A stretch of DNA of 64,000 bases from Paragordius varius (Eukaryota; Nematomorpha). The stretch spans positions 5,332,001-5,396,000 of the forward strand of contig OZ176054.1 in the NCBI GenBank assembly GCA_964247055.1, read 5' to 3'. A program made the position numbers and the translations under genes. Shown piece after piece: positions 12,829-23,607 of this stretch (its first letter is position 1; each line of letters opens with the position of its first letter). The notes beneath the pieces were generated by a model. The model saw nothing but the letters and a program-made list of their open reading frames with translations, was not told the DNA's origin and did no database searches.

Positions 12829-13816
12829 ATTTCGAAAGTATATCTTTCCTCATTTATTAAAGATGTTGCAATATAATGTATAAAAGAACTAATTATTAAT
12901 CACCTCTAAATAAAGTTTTTAAATTTAAACAAATTATAGGAATATAATTAATTTACTTTTTGTTAATATATATTAAAGCTTTTCATGGATTACATGACCC
13001 ATAATAGAAATTGTTGGGGTTTTAGGATTGTCACAAACTAGTTAATAAGTTTTCAATGAAATTTTTTTTTGAAAATTAGATTATTATGAATGTTTACAAC
13101 CATTTTCTACGATAAAACTCCCAGCATTTATATCATCGTCATCTGTGCTGTGTGAGGAATCACCACATTACATAGTTTTCCAAGATGCATACATTGAAAA
13201 GACGAACATAACATTGGTTAATCCTATTCAAACGCTAGATTTTAGTCGTAAAATATGCCTTAAATATGTTTGCTCCATAGAACCGCAATGGTTATTTGAA
13301 TTTTATCCTACCCTATGTTCCTACACCTGTGATATAAGCAATAACAATAATGTCAAATATGATAGTGATATAGATGACATTTTGTGTTCAGCCAATGTTC
13401 AATATAGTTCACTTTTGTGGCCGCTCGGATGTTTTCCTACCCCGCTTCCTAGTCCCTTAAAACCCAGATTTATGGCAAGGTGTTTAATTTTTCATTTTGA
13501 AAAAAAAAGTTTTAATATAATTTAACTATTTTTTAATAATTTTTTACAAAAATTTAGATATTTTTTGGAGGGAATACTTTTCCCAAAATTATTGCCATTC
13601 ACCAAACTTTTGTTGATACCATTAGAGAACTTGCTCACTAACACTGATCAAGAATACAAACGATTTATCAACCAAATAACAAAAAATAATGTGCACAATA
13701 AAAAGCATATTATTGAGAAATGGAAAATTGAGCCCAAATTTTTATTAATTGATTATATAAAATTTATTCCACAAAGTTTTCATAATTTGGTACAAACTAT
13801 TTGGCCTCCAATATGA
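4908..13816 (+). CDS. DHX37: DEAH-box RNA helicase DHX37/Dhr1 (small-subunit ribosome biogenesis), 13 exons
   Basis: DHX37 (yeast Dhr1/Ecm16) is a nucleolar helicase that releases U3 snoRNA from pre-40S particles. Exons: 4908-5015, 5041-5332, 5360-5471, 5498-5609, 5637-5973, 6331-6436, 6883-6994, 7285-7462, 8197-8502, 12062-12205, 12571-12720, 13125-13479, 13558-13816. They sum to 2,571 nt, 856 residues, with consistent phases. Motifs: Walker A GQTGCGKS (27-34), TQPRKIAAV, motif II DEVH (124-127, where DEAH is usual), SAT (160-162), [29 protein letters not shown]. Then come the winged-helix/ratchet region, the TVRELFE stretch and the C-terminal domain ending IWPPI, close to human AWPPT. The start was chosen as the first in-frame ATG. 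The acidic N-terminal region (about 250 residues in human) is missing. Intron 9 (8503-12061) carries an antisense LTR element. Confidence 0.93.
7641..7900. mobile_element. hAT-type MITE (family D) in DHX37 intron 8
   Basis: The left end starts CAGGGATGGTTAATACAAGC, followed by GGCTTCGCCG. The right part carries GCGGGCCGCATG, the mirror form typical of hAT elements. The flank ATTTAAAT at the left resembles ATTTTAAAT at the right, consistent with a decayed 8-bp target duplication. Related copies occur at 19868-20167 and, as fragments, near 30785 and 35250. No coding frame. Confidence 0.55.
9040..11810 (-). mobile_element. Broken LTR retrotransposon of the Ty3/Gypsy group, antisense in DHX37 intron 9
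   Basis: A fossil element, clearly broken: several breaks, with gag, protease and most of the reverse transcriptase not seen. Recognisable parts on the minus strand are a reverse-transcriptase connection plus RNase H region (about 10617-11255) and an integrase core with its C-terminal tail (about 9244-10138). A TGGTGCCGTGACCAGGATTG stretch near 11445-11465 (minus) looks like the leader just after the left terminal repeat. The terminal sequence at 9040-9330 recurs inverted at about 11570-11810, and holds a ~104-bp internal duplication (9040-9250). The family is judged from RNase H and integrase resemblance. The age is moderate: frames are still readable over 200 residues. Confidence 0.85.
12798..12824. 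repeat. (AT)n microsatellite in DHX37 intron 11
   Basis: A run of alternating A and T of about 27 bp. Similar runs occur at about 20290-20330, 21528-21550, 24627-24645, 25208-25224, 52861-52882 and 58794-58821, all outside exons. Confidence 0.8.
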
Positions 13817-13831
13817 TATCCGTAAACGCTT
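13817..13831. terminator. 15-bp convergent gap shared by the DHX37 and MZB1-like 3' ends
   Basis: Only 15 bp separate the DHX37 stop from the MZB1-like stop on the opposite strand. Each 3' UTR and polyadenylation signal must therefore overlap the coding exons of the neighbour. The sequence shows the spacing only; transcript ends are not visible. Confidence 0.6.
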
Positions 13832-14635
13832 TTATAGTTCATCCTTTGACTGTTGACAATACTCTGCAATAACATAATAATAAATTAAATATACCTTGGC
13901 ATAACCATTTTTTTACGTTTTTCTCTATGTATGATTTCAACAAGCTTTGCTCGTTTACATTCTCTAAAATAAGCCAGCATAGTTCTTGTATTCTAACATA
14001 TTAATGTAATGTAAATTTATAATTTCGAATAATCATAAAAAAAATTGTTTATCTAAATATTACATTAAATTAAATTAATTATCATAGCAAATTTTAAATA
14101 TTCAAAAAAACGTAAAACAATACCATAATTCCTACAAATATTACCTTTGAGGCCATTTCCCTCCACCTTGTATCATACCGGCCACTTTCTCAATTTCTGG
14201 CATAGCCGGTCCTGAGAGTCGTAATTTCCCAGATACTTCTTTTACGCCATACCTTAAAATAATAATTTTTGTATAAGAATACTCACTCTTCAAATTCATA
14301 CATGCACGTTTTATCAATCAATTCTAGGATGTTGGCGGTGGGAAAGGCTTTCTTTTTTGCAAGTTGTCTTGCATTAACCCGTTCAAAATTGTTATTTATC
14401 TTTATATGTTATAATAGTGTGGACAATGTACTTGATAAGCTATTATTTTACATGCATCACATTTGAGTTCTTTAGGCATATGGGAACTATGCTGAACTTC
14501 TTCCGTTAAATTTGGAGCTTTGAATGATATTTTTTCTAATTTGCCTGCACTTCTATCATTTATTGTGGAGAGCACAATTTTTATTTGCAAGATCATGTAA
14601 ATAAAATTGTACAAAAAGAATATATAGAGCTTCAT
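13832..14635 (-). CDS. MZB1: MZB1/pERp1-like ER-resident protein with KDEL tail
   Basis: MZB1 (pERp1) is a small ER-lumen protein that helps oxidative folding and assembly of secreted proteins; non-vertebrate relatives exist but are little studied. Exons (minus): 14635-14432, 14399-14287, 14252-14145, 13992-13895, 13863-13832, with introns of 32, 34, 152 and 31 nt. The total is 555 nt, 184 residues, against 189 in human. A hydrophobic signal peptide covers about residues 1-26. The core APNLTEEVQHSSHMPKELKC plus DAC (CxxC at 59-62) matches human APQLDDEEMYSAHMPAHLRC. Next come DKTCMYEFEEYGVKEV and GGGKWPQR, matching human DYGVREV and GGPWPTR. The protein ends in KDEL (181-184), a classic ER-retrieval signal. 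Its stop codon lies 15 bp from the DHX37 stop on the other strand. The family call is strong; orthology to vertebrate MZB1 is inference. Confidence 0.88.
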
Positions 14636-15794
14636 TTTAGTTTTTATCGTATAAAAGTTAGAATGTTTTGTAAGAATAAGTCGTTCTATTTATGTAACAC
14701 ATTCGGAAGATATGGTGGAGTGTTTTTAAAAACGCCTCCACCAATAACACGATTTGTAGAACTAAGTTATAAGCTTTATAATTTTTTTTAATTAATATTA
14801 AGGCAGTTCCAAAAATCTGGTAAAAGTGGATATACTTTTTGTGAAAGTTAACGATATCATATGCTATTTGACTGATTCTATTAGTTTTTCTGGTAATTAT
14901 GAAAAGAATCATCTGGGGTTGGCTAAAGTAAAATTTCTTGGGATTTTATATAGTTTATCTGTAAATATTCCCTTTGAATTATGAGAGAAGGGGTGCCATT
15001 TCACGTATAAAAAGTTTTTATTACATGCAAACCTTGGTTAATTTTTTAGATTTAAGATATTTATTAATGATATTTGTTTCTTAAATCAACAATAGTTGAT
15101 AAATGATTTCGCAACTCTATATTATTTACCGTAAACACTCCTTAATATGGGTTTAAAAATGCAAAATTTAAAGTAAAATTGTCAAAATTATATTTTGGGC
15201 AATTATAATCCCAGCCCATTAATAACATGATAATATGTATCAATATTATAAGTTATAAATTTGTTGTATCAACTATTTTATAGCGATCGGAAGCGGAAGA
15301 TCTAGGTTTTTATTAAAACCGTTTTGAAACAAAATATATTTTAGTGGGTCCACCGTTTTTCCAACTAGAATCACAGAAACGTTTTCAAAAAAAATATTTT
15401 TTAAATTTTATCAAATAATATATTTGATTTTAAACCAATTATCCACCGTTTATTCAAAACTATTCTAGAAAAAAAATGACTCCAAAATTTATCAAATTAC
15501 AAATAAACTAAAATTAATAGCGCTTGTTATATTGCCTTCACTGATATGGATCAATTTTAAGTTAAAGTGCAAAATTTTGAATACATATTCTGCAATTTTT
15601 TGTATCCATCATATACATATTTACTCAAGTAGAAACATTTATTTTTTGTAATAATGATTGCTTATAATAATTATTTAGAAATCATAAAACGTAGTTTGAC
15701 AAAAGCAGCATTCAGTGGTAAATCAATGGATCCTCCTGAGACAGCAATAAGTAATGTATTGGCTAAAACTATTTATTTTCTTATCTTTTTTGCC
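14636..15794. other. Intergenic, upstream of the MZB1-like and GFRA-like genes
   Basis: AT-rich sequence between divergent genes. Open frames at 14585-14791 and 14658-14912 are short and unlike any family I know. The in-frame extension of the next gene upstream of 15795 (from 15654) precedes a much better signal peptide, so I do not count it as coding. Confidence 0.45.
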
Positions 15795-18700
15795 ATGATT
15801 TTTATCACAAAAATAATTTCATTCTCCTTCATATTGAGTATTGGTTGTGATCGATGTTTTAATTCGTATGAACAATGCATAAGTCATATCAAATGTAAAA
15901 CATCCCTATTAATATTTTTAAAGGATTGTAAATCTATGAAATGTACCCATTTCAAGTATTAAATAATTTTATGCCATATTTATCATTAGTCCTGATTGTT
16001 GGTATATTTGGTTGGAACTTAAGGAGTATTTCCACACCAATTGCGGGTGCAACGAAAAAAGGTGTCAGCAAATGCGTTTCATACTAAAAGATATTCCATG
16101 TATAGGTAAATATTTTATTTTTGATAAAATAAATAAATTAATAATTTTCAATAATTCAAAATATTCCATCATAACGCTTTTGCAGACGCTTTATAGACTT
16201 AAGAAGAAAGTTTTATTGGTAGGGGGCATTTGCGGTGGTTGAAGCTCTATAACGACTTTGGTTCAATTTAAAATTATAAAACCTCTAGTTACATTTTAAC
16301 ATTTTTAATTTCAAAAGAATCAACCTGATTTCATTACTTTTTAAGCCCTGGGTTTTTAGGCCTAGATACTGACATTTAGATAAAAAATTTAATACTCCAC
16401 AACCTATGGAAATCGACGATAAAATCTTACGGAACCTTATTTCCGCAATAATTCTAGAGTACCGAAAGGATGTTTCATTATGACTTGTATGATAAATTAT
16501 AAAACACCAAAGAATTTTTTTATCAATCATCCTTATCTCGGGGGAACAGGGTTATATTATAAAATCATGAGTAGATGCCACACTTGGCAAATACAGAAGT
16601 TAAGTATAACGTAAGGGACATGAGGTAATATAAATGGTTACACTACCTATATTCACATCTTATTGATAACTTTTGATTCAGTGTGAAAGTTGTTTAATAT
16701 TAAAAATTTGAAGGCATATGATTTATATTCATTTAGATATTATGCCAATAGCTTTTAATAAAATATTTTTTTCCATGATAGGCGAAACTCAGACCTCATC
16801 TACCGTTGAAGTTAATCCACACTTTGATCCCAATTTGCAAGTGAAATATTTGGACATGAATATCAGTGACATATTACTGAAATTAGAAAATTTTGAAAAT
16901 AACAGTGTTTCCATAAACCTGTATGAAAAACAAGATATCTTAATTGGTATAAGTTTAATAACTTGTAGATAGATGTCCCGGTCACGTTAATAATTGCTTT
17001 CGGACTAAAGCTTGTCTTAATTATTATATTCAAAAAACATCGTATGGAGAAATGATACATAAACTACAGCCAAATTACTCTACGTGTTTATTTTTATTAT
17101 TGCTTAATTAGTGGTGTTTTAAGCTCCTTAACTGACCAGTTTTTAATGACAGCAATTCTGAATTCTTAAAATACAACCAACCAGTCAATTTTTTTTAAAT
17201 TTATCTATGTCACGTTAAATAAAATGTCATAATAATGATATGAAACCTATACTAAATGTGGAATTTCAAAAAAAATATCATTTTTTTTAATTTTTCATTA
17301 ATATTGAATATATTATAGTACTGAAGCAATTTTATTGGTTAAAATCGTTTTATAATTAATTACAAGATTCGTTTGTATTTGTTATATATTGACTGTTGAC
17401 TAAAAATGACTGTATTCATAAGCAGTCATATGGTTATTATATTCTCATTTGATAAAAACCCAAATTTAACTCTAAAAATGAGTTTAGTATTTTTATATAC
17501 AAATAATTGAACTTTAAAAAGAAACATTAAGTTTGCGTAAGAGTATCCTTATATATTATGATATGGTTATTTTTAAATAACAATGTAAGGTCCTAATTAT
17601 AATTTGCATTTACCATTACCAAACATTAATTTTTTTAAAAATATACAGGTAGATATCGAACGGGAATAGTCTGCAGTTATTTTAAATGATGCAATTAAGG
17701 CTAAAAATTTAAATTTGGACAATTAATTTTTACTATGAATATATAAATAATCTTGGAAACAATATTTTCAATAGATTGTGACGATCAATGTGATTTAACA
17801 AAGAACCTTGAAAAATGTTTATTGCATTCATATTATTTTAACCAATCTTGCTCTCGTGTAAAGGCTTTATGTTTACGAAAAAAATCATGCAGGTATATTT
17901 ATATAATTAAATTTATGAGGCCCATAAAAAACACTAAAAAATCCTATTACTCCAAACACAAATTAGTTTTAACCTTTATTTTAATTTTGAATTAATGCAT
18001 GATGATCAGGATGAGTGAATTAGTTTGTAGACGCTGTTAATTTAAAAATATTTATTATAAAGGGGGTAATTATAGGGAAGCCTGCTGCTGTGTATTATTT
18101 CTAGCTAGTAGCCTAACTGTAGCTCTCGTTAAATGACCTAATACTGTTATTAAGAAAATATACGGCTAATCTTTCTGATATATTCTAATAGAATTAATAC
18201 TTTTTCATTCATATTAGCCCTTTTCCTTCAATATTCATCCTTGTCCTCAAAAATTATTCTATTCTTCCGATTTGCCCAGGCTCCATTAAACTTTATATTT
18301 GAGAAAGTTGACAATTAAAAATAGTGTTAAGTTACTTTAAATCTTTTATTTTAGTTAGGTTAATTATGTATAAAAATAAAAATTTAAATAGTTTTTCACA
18401 CCCTTGCAATAAACTTTTGATTATTAACAAATTCAGACAAACAAAGTTGTACCTTAGCTTTATTGTGATATATGTCAATTTATGGCGTGATTGATACGCA
18501 TGTGGAAAGTCTTATTTATTTTAATTTTTTAAAAACCCTTAAGAAATTCAAATCATTTAGGAAATAATGGTTAAAAAGAATAAAGGTAAGGATGTACATT
18601 GATGATATTAAGCGGAATTGGTATCTAAAATATGCTGTTTTATTTTTAAAATCCCAAACGTAACATATCAACTATTTTAATTACAAATTTTTAAAATTTT

Positions 18701-20296
18701 TGTAATTTTATAGTAATTTACATTATGGTGACATTATAGGTTACAATATTTAACCATATTAAAAATATCCGATTACCTAGACCTAATTTAAAATGCATTA
18801 TTTATATCGATAGCCAATTATTTGAAATTTATGTTGCCACATGTGCTACTAAAAAAATTTGTAATGAACCACAAAAATGTGTTGATTCTTGGATAAAATT
18901 AATATCCACCGAACTTGGCATAATTAATTGTTCTTGCCAAGCTACTACTGATGGTGAAAGCAAAACATGTACCACTTTTCAAACTAGATTGTTCGGCAAT
19001 AAATGCGTAAGTATGTACTTTCAATTTATTAACTTTTTATGAAAATTACATTTTTATAAGTTGCCTGTTTAACATAAACTTCAAATATGAGAAGTTTGTT
19101 TATATCATTTAAATTAATTTGCATAAGCTATGATAAAAATAGTCTTTTTTATATTATATAATTATCATCATCAGCTAGGGGACTAATCCTTCAAAAACAA
19201 AAGAGTGATGCCTTAAATATGGAGAAAAAGATAACGGAAAAAGATTTGGCTTTAACATTGACAAGTATACAGAATTTTTTTGTCTAATTTATAGATTCAT
19301 GTCATGTGTCCATACTACCGTCTCAGCCTATATACGAGATCCCAAAGCGTATCCCTATTAGAGTATAAAAAATCTGATTTTTTATTAACTATTGAGTCAT
19401 TACATTTCAAGATAGAGCCGAATAGAATGTTTATCTTGTTAGGGCCCTTCACCATAAAATACTGACAAATATTAAATAGTTTTTTGCTAGATATTCAGAT
19501 ATTTAAACACTTGATAAGTACCTCAAAAAATTACTTAAACAATTTAGTAGCATAAAAAGCACTTATAGCGCCGCATCAGCTCATTTAGAGTAAGCGGGGT
19601 GTTTAAAATATTTTATATTTAAGTATAATACCGCAGTAATAACAAAAAAAAAATATACATCTTACTCTTATCTTTACAAATTAGATTTATAAGAAATTTA
19701 ATACTAATGTAGCGAATGACCATAAAACAATTTTCAAATTAATAAAAATTCTACGTTTTAAATTTTATCATCCACTAAGATTTTGAATCACTAGCAATTT
19801 TCCTGAAAACATATATCGTAGTAAATTTGATATATTCCGTAAATATTTTGGTAATTATAGTTTGAATCAGGAGTATTTAGCACGCAAAGCTCCAAGGATC
19901 TATTTTAGGCTGGGGAAAAATTTGGGTTGGTACAAATATGCTCATAAAATCTTGCTTAAATTGATACACTTAAACTATTTTTTTAAATAAGTCCAATAGG
20001 TAAGAACTAGAAAAAAATGTTATATGATTGCGTTTTACAGTCTTATGTTTGAAATCTAATAAATTATTTATGAATTCTGATATATATAATATATATATTT
20101 CCAATGAGACCCGCCTGTTTTTTAGTTAAAATTGCAGCCGCGAAGCCATTTGTATTGGACACCCCTGGTTTAAATAAATTTTGAAGGATCATAGTTTTGA
20201 ATCTCTAAAACCGATAAACAGATTATTAAACTCGGTTTAAATTGTAAATTCATAAAAAACTGGCGAGTTACCATTTTATAATAATTATATATATAA

Positions 20297-20334
<38 letters not shown>

Positions 20335-21519
20335 TCATAAATCAATCACCAGTAGTTTAATATAAAATGTTTATTGTGAAGTTCTTACCGGTTTTACTAA
20401 GAAAAGAGGTCAGCCAAAATTACGCAGATGATTAATTTCGTTAATCTGAGATTAAACGAGCATCACACACTAGTTGACTTCGCCAAAAAATAATGTTTAT
20501 AATTTATCATTAAATAATGTCGAATTTTGTGAAAAAGAACGCGACATGCATTGTCAGCTGTAAAAAGCTGTAAATTATCGTTTGCTAGCAAAAACCTTTG
20601 GTGAACATACTTTATTGATGTTGTGATTTCTTCTGGACTGTCGTCGCTCTGGTAGTCCACACAACTGGCTAAAGTGCGAGTTTATCGGTTGATGACTTAC
20701 TTCAACGGATAATAATTGGTAAAGTAGTACAGACATCTAAAAACATAAACAATCAATATATGTCTACTCTACGTTATAGGAAAGAACTATAAACTCGTTT
20801 AGTGGGCCCCATACAATTTTAGTTAACGTCAAATAAAAAATCGCATAGCCTCCTCAACAGAAATTTTTGCATTAAAATGAGACGAATGATGAGAAATGGC
20901 TTTAGTTTGTAAATTCAAAGAGAAAAAATCGTAGATTTTATCTACCACGTTCCACATAAGGCCGAAGCCATTAATAAGACTTTGCCTGGTGGGGCCAAGA
21001 CGGTAATGTACATTATGAACTTTGGAAGCCCCTTGATATTGTTATTACACACGCTATCGGCAATATGATCAATTAAAACCGTCCATTAATCGAAAAAACG
21101 ACCAAGATGGTGCGACATGTAACTGTATTTTCCTAAAAATGCTTCCTCTCGCACAGAAAAAACAGTGAAAGGCACATTGAAATTGCTACGTGAGAAATTC
21201 TTTCGCTTCCACTAAAGTCTCCTGACCTGACGCTATTTGACTGGTACAACTCGCATCAATGGGAAAAACCCTCAAAGAGAAGGTACTTCAATAATTATGA
21301 AGACGTTAGAAAATGGCGTGGCGAATGGTTGTCTGCAAAAGATAATCGGTTTTTTGGCACGATACTGATATATTAGCTGAGAGATGGGCGAGTAAAAACC
21401 GATGTGCAAAATACATAATTAATTTCCTTTCAAAATTACATTTTAAATATTAAAAAACCGGTAAAAACTTATGAATAGCCCTGTATATTGGTATATTTTA
21501 ATATTTTATATCTTTTTTG

Positions 21520-21551
<32 letters not shown>

Positions 21552-22861
21552 CGTGTGTGCACCAGATCTACAATGAACACAAAGATTGCTCCAAAATATG
21601 TGAATGCCTAAATAATGATATGTTACAATGCATTTCATTACCATGTTTAACTATTAGTCCATGTATTCGAAAATTTGCTCTATACAGTTTTTTTTATTTT
21701 TAATATAAATATTTTTGTAGAACACGGTTCTCCTTCCTACGAAGCTTACCGGGGTTATTGTTTATGTTTTATGGGAAAATTTATTTGCACGAAACCCGAA
21801 CCTGATATATACACTTTCTCTCCACTAAACAAAGGTACAGTTACAATTAAAAATTTTACAGACAAAACTTTAAACCTAAACAGCAAATTTTTTTTCTAAA
21901 TATCAACTATTTTTTTCCTAATATTTTTAACATGTTGCAAAATTTAAATAGGTACCACTTTCAATCATATATTCCTAGAAATTTAATTATGAGATTATGT
22001 AGGATATATCTAGGTGCTTTAACATTTTTTTAAATTTTTATATTAGTGAATTTTTTATTTTCATAGTATATTACTACTTTGGTACGCTCGCATTTAGACC
22101 CAGCATGGGATAAATAGCATTATCCGCATTATGCAGGCTTTTAAGTGGATTTTTTCTAATAATTAACAAAAAAATTAAAGAAGTTATTATATTTTAATTT
22201 TTTTTTTTATTATCAGAACTTCAAAATACTCTCTACCTTGTGATAATATATATTATAAATTCATAACCTAACTTTGATAACGAAAATGTATAGATAATCA
22301 GCATGTGATAATTACTTTTTAGGCACTATGTGAACCTAATTATTTTAAAAGAGTGGTCTACTGTATACATTTGTAAGTATAATTTGTTTCTTAGGGTTGT
22401 ATTTAGCGATCGGTTATAGTGATCTGGAATACTACTTGATAGAAAAGGCAATAAATGTGGATAAAAATCAAATAATAACCTCAATACAAAACTTTATCTA
22501 TACTCATTTAGAAGGTGTACCCTTGAAAGATGATGAGAAATATTGTATCGCAACACTTTACAATCGTTTTGAGGATAATTTATTATTGGAAATAAAATAT
22601 GTACAAACAAACATTTCCGTTAAACAAAATATAAAAATGTCACAAAAATGCATAAATTCTGTGTTTAAATTGTCAGAATCAATTAACAAACAAGATTTTG
22701 TCATCATAAAAGATCCAATTTTATCCATATTCAAATTGTCAGAAGTTTATAACTATCTACCTCAAATAGTAATATCTAAGGCTAGAAATGATATTTATAC
22801 TTTTTCATTCATAACTATGTTGTTAATGTATGCATTATTTTTCATCTTTTTTCTTCAGTAA
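15795..22861 (+). CDS. GDNF-receptor-alpha/GAS1-like cell-surface protein, probably GPI-anchored, 9 exons
   Basis: GFRα-type proteins are extracellular co-receptors built from cysteine-rich GDNF/GAS1 domains. Exons: 15795-15955, 15990-16105, 16782-16946, 16969-17085, 17775-17892, 18814-19006, 21566-21686, 21721-21834, 22395-22861. They give 1,572 nt, 523 residues, all phases consistent. Start ATG opens a signal peptide MIFITKIISFSFILSIG. Domain 1 is CDRCFNSYEQC to CGCNEKRC; a second cysteine-rich domain holds PQKCVDSW and IINCSCQAT, matching GFRA spacing (CxC then C). A third Cys-rich stretch has KICECLNNDMLQC and GYCLCFMGKFIC. A cysteine-poor C-terminal region, which I recall from invertebrate GFRA-like proteins, ends in a hydrophobic tail with no cytoplasmic segment, as in GPI proteins. 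Introns are 34, 676, 22, 689, 921, 2,559, 34 and 560 nt. The gene model is firm; the family is likely; the ligand is unknown. Confidence 0.72.
19868..20167. mobile_element. hAT-type MITE (family D) in GFRA-like intron 6
   Basis: A 300-bp non-coding element starting CAGGAGTATTTAGCACGCAA and ending ...TTGGACACCCCTG. It is flanked by GTTTGAAT on the left and GTTTAAAT on the right, an 8-bp target duplication with one mismatch. Its right part shares CTTATGTTTGAAATCTAAT with fragments near 35370 and 30785, which marks one family. Confidence 0.75.
20330..21485 (+). mobile_element. mariner/Tc1-type transposon relic in GFRA-like intron 6
   Basis: Plus-strand remains of a mariner transposase. The clearest is the C-terminal part at about 21185-21420 with SPDLTLFDWY, YEDVRKWRGEWLSAKDNRFF and a final ERW-like stretch (read across frames), matching the SPDLAPSDYHLF...WFASKDKEFF signature. 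An earlier segment near 20990-21060 resembles the ELL catalytic block. Frame changes and stops are frequent, so it is dead. The right end ACCGGTAAAAACTTATGAAT, followed by AGCCCTGTA, is mirrored loosely by TTCTTACCGGTTTTACTA near 20380-20397. Confidence 0.7.
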
Positions 22862-23607
22862 AACCATTGCCGTTGGATCACCTGCAAATAAATTTTTAAA
22901 TATAATTTTTATTATGTAAAATTATTAAATAATTATTATATTTATTTATAATTTTTATAATAATTCACACGGATGGCTTGGATATAGTCAACGATGATTT
23001 AAATTCAAAAAATACGCTTATTACATTTGTGATCTCATAAGGACAGAAATAACTTTTTATCCAACAAATCAACCTTAATGAATTTTTAAATAATTTTTTA
23101 GTTTACTTGAAAAATTATTTGGTTGCGCATAATCGGTTATAAATGTAGTCAGACTGTAATAGCAAAAATAACTAGTTAAAATTATAAAATATGGTGTAAA
23201 TCTTGAAAAAAATGTAAAAAAAGTTAATTTTTAAAAAAACTATAAAATTTTTAATGATCACTTCATTAAATTAATTAATTGGTTTGTTTTTTAATTAGAA
23301 TGTAAAAAATATTATTTATTGACTTGAAGACTCTATTATCGGTCAGGTAGTTGCTTGATCAGTTAAGATAACCCCATATAATATAAATGAAATACACCTG
23401 ACTTTTCTATGCCTAGATAAAGCACGCAATCTATTATTTAAACCAATTTTCCCACTGTAAGTGAAAAACAGCTTTTTAACATAGGGGATCATATTCATTA
23501 ATTATTGGAAAAATTATTATAATTATTATTTTGTAAAATTAGATTAACACGATTTTTGCCGAGGTATTATGTTATCATATAAAAAATTTCAAAATTAACC
23601 AAAATTT
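22862..23607. other. AT-rich intergenic sequence, no gene seen
   Basis: This lies between the convergent ends of the GFRA-like gene and the Ig-like gene. I find no exon, RNA gene or terminal repeat. Confidence 0.45.

Noticed and set aside
15654-15794. N-terminal extension of the GFRA-like gene
   Set aside because: The in-frame upstream residues have no receptor features, and the ATG at 15795 opens a proper signal peptide directly before the first cysteine-rich block.
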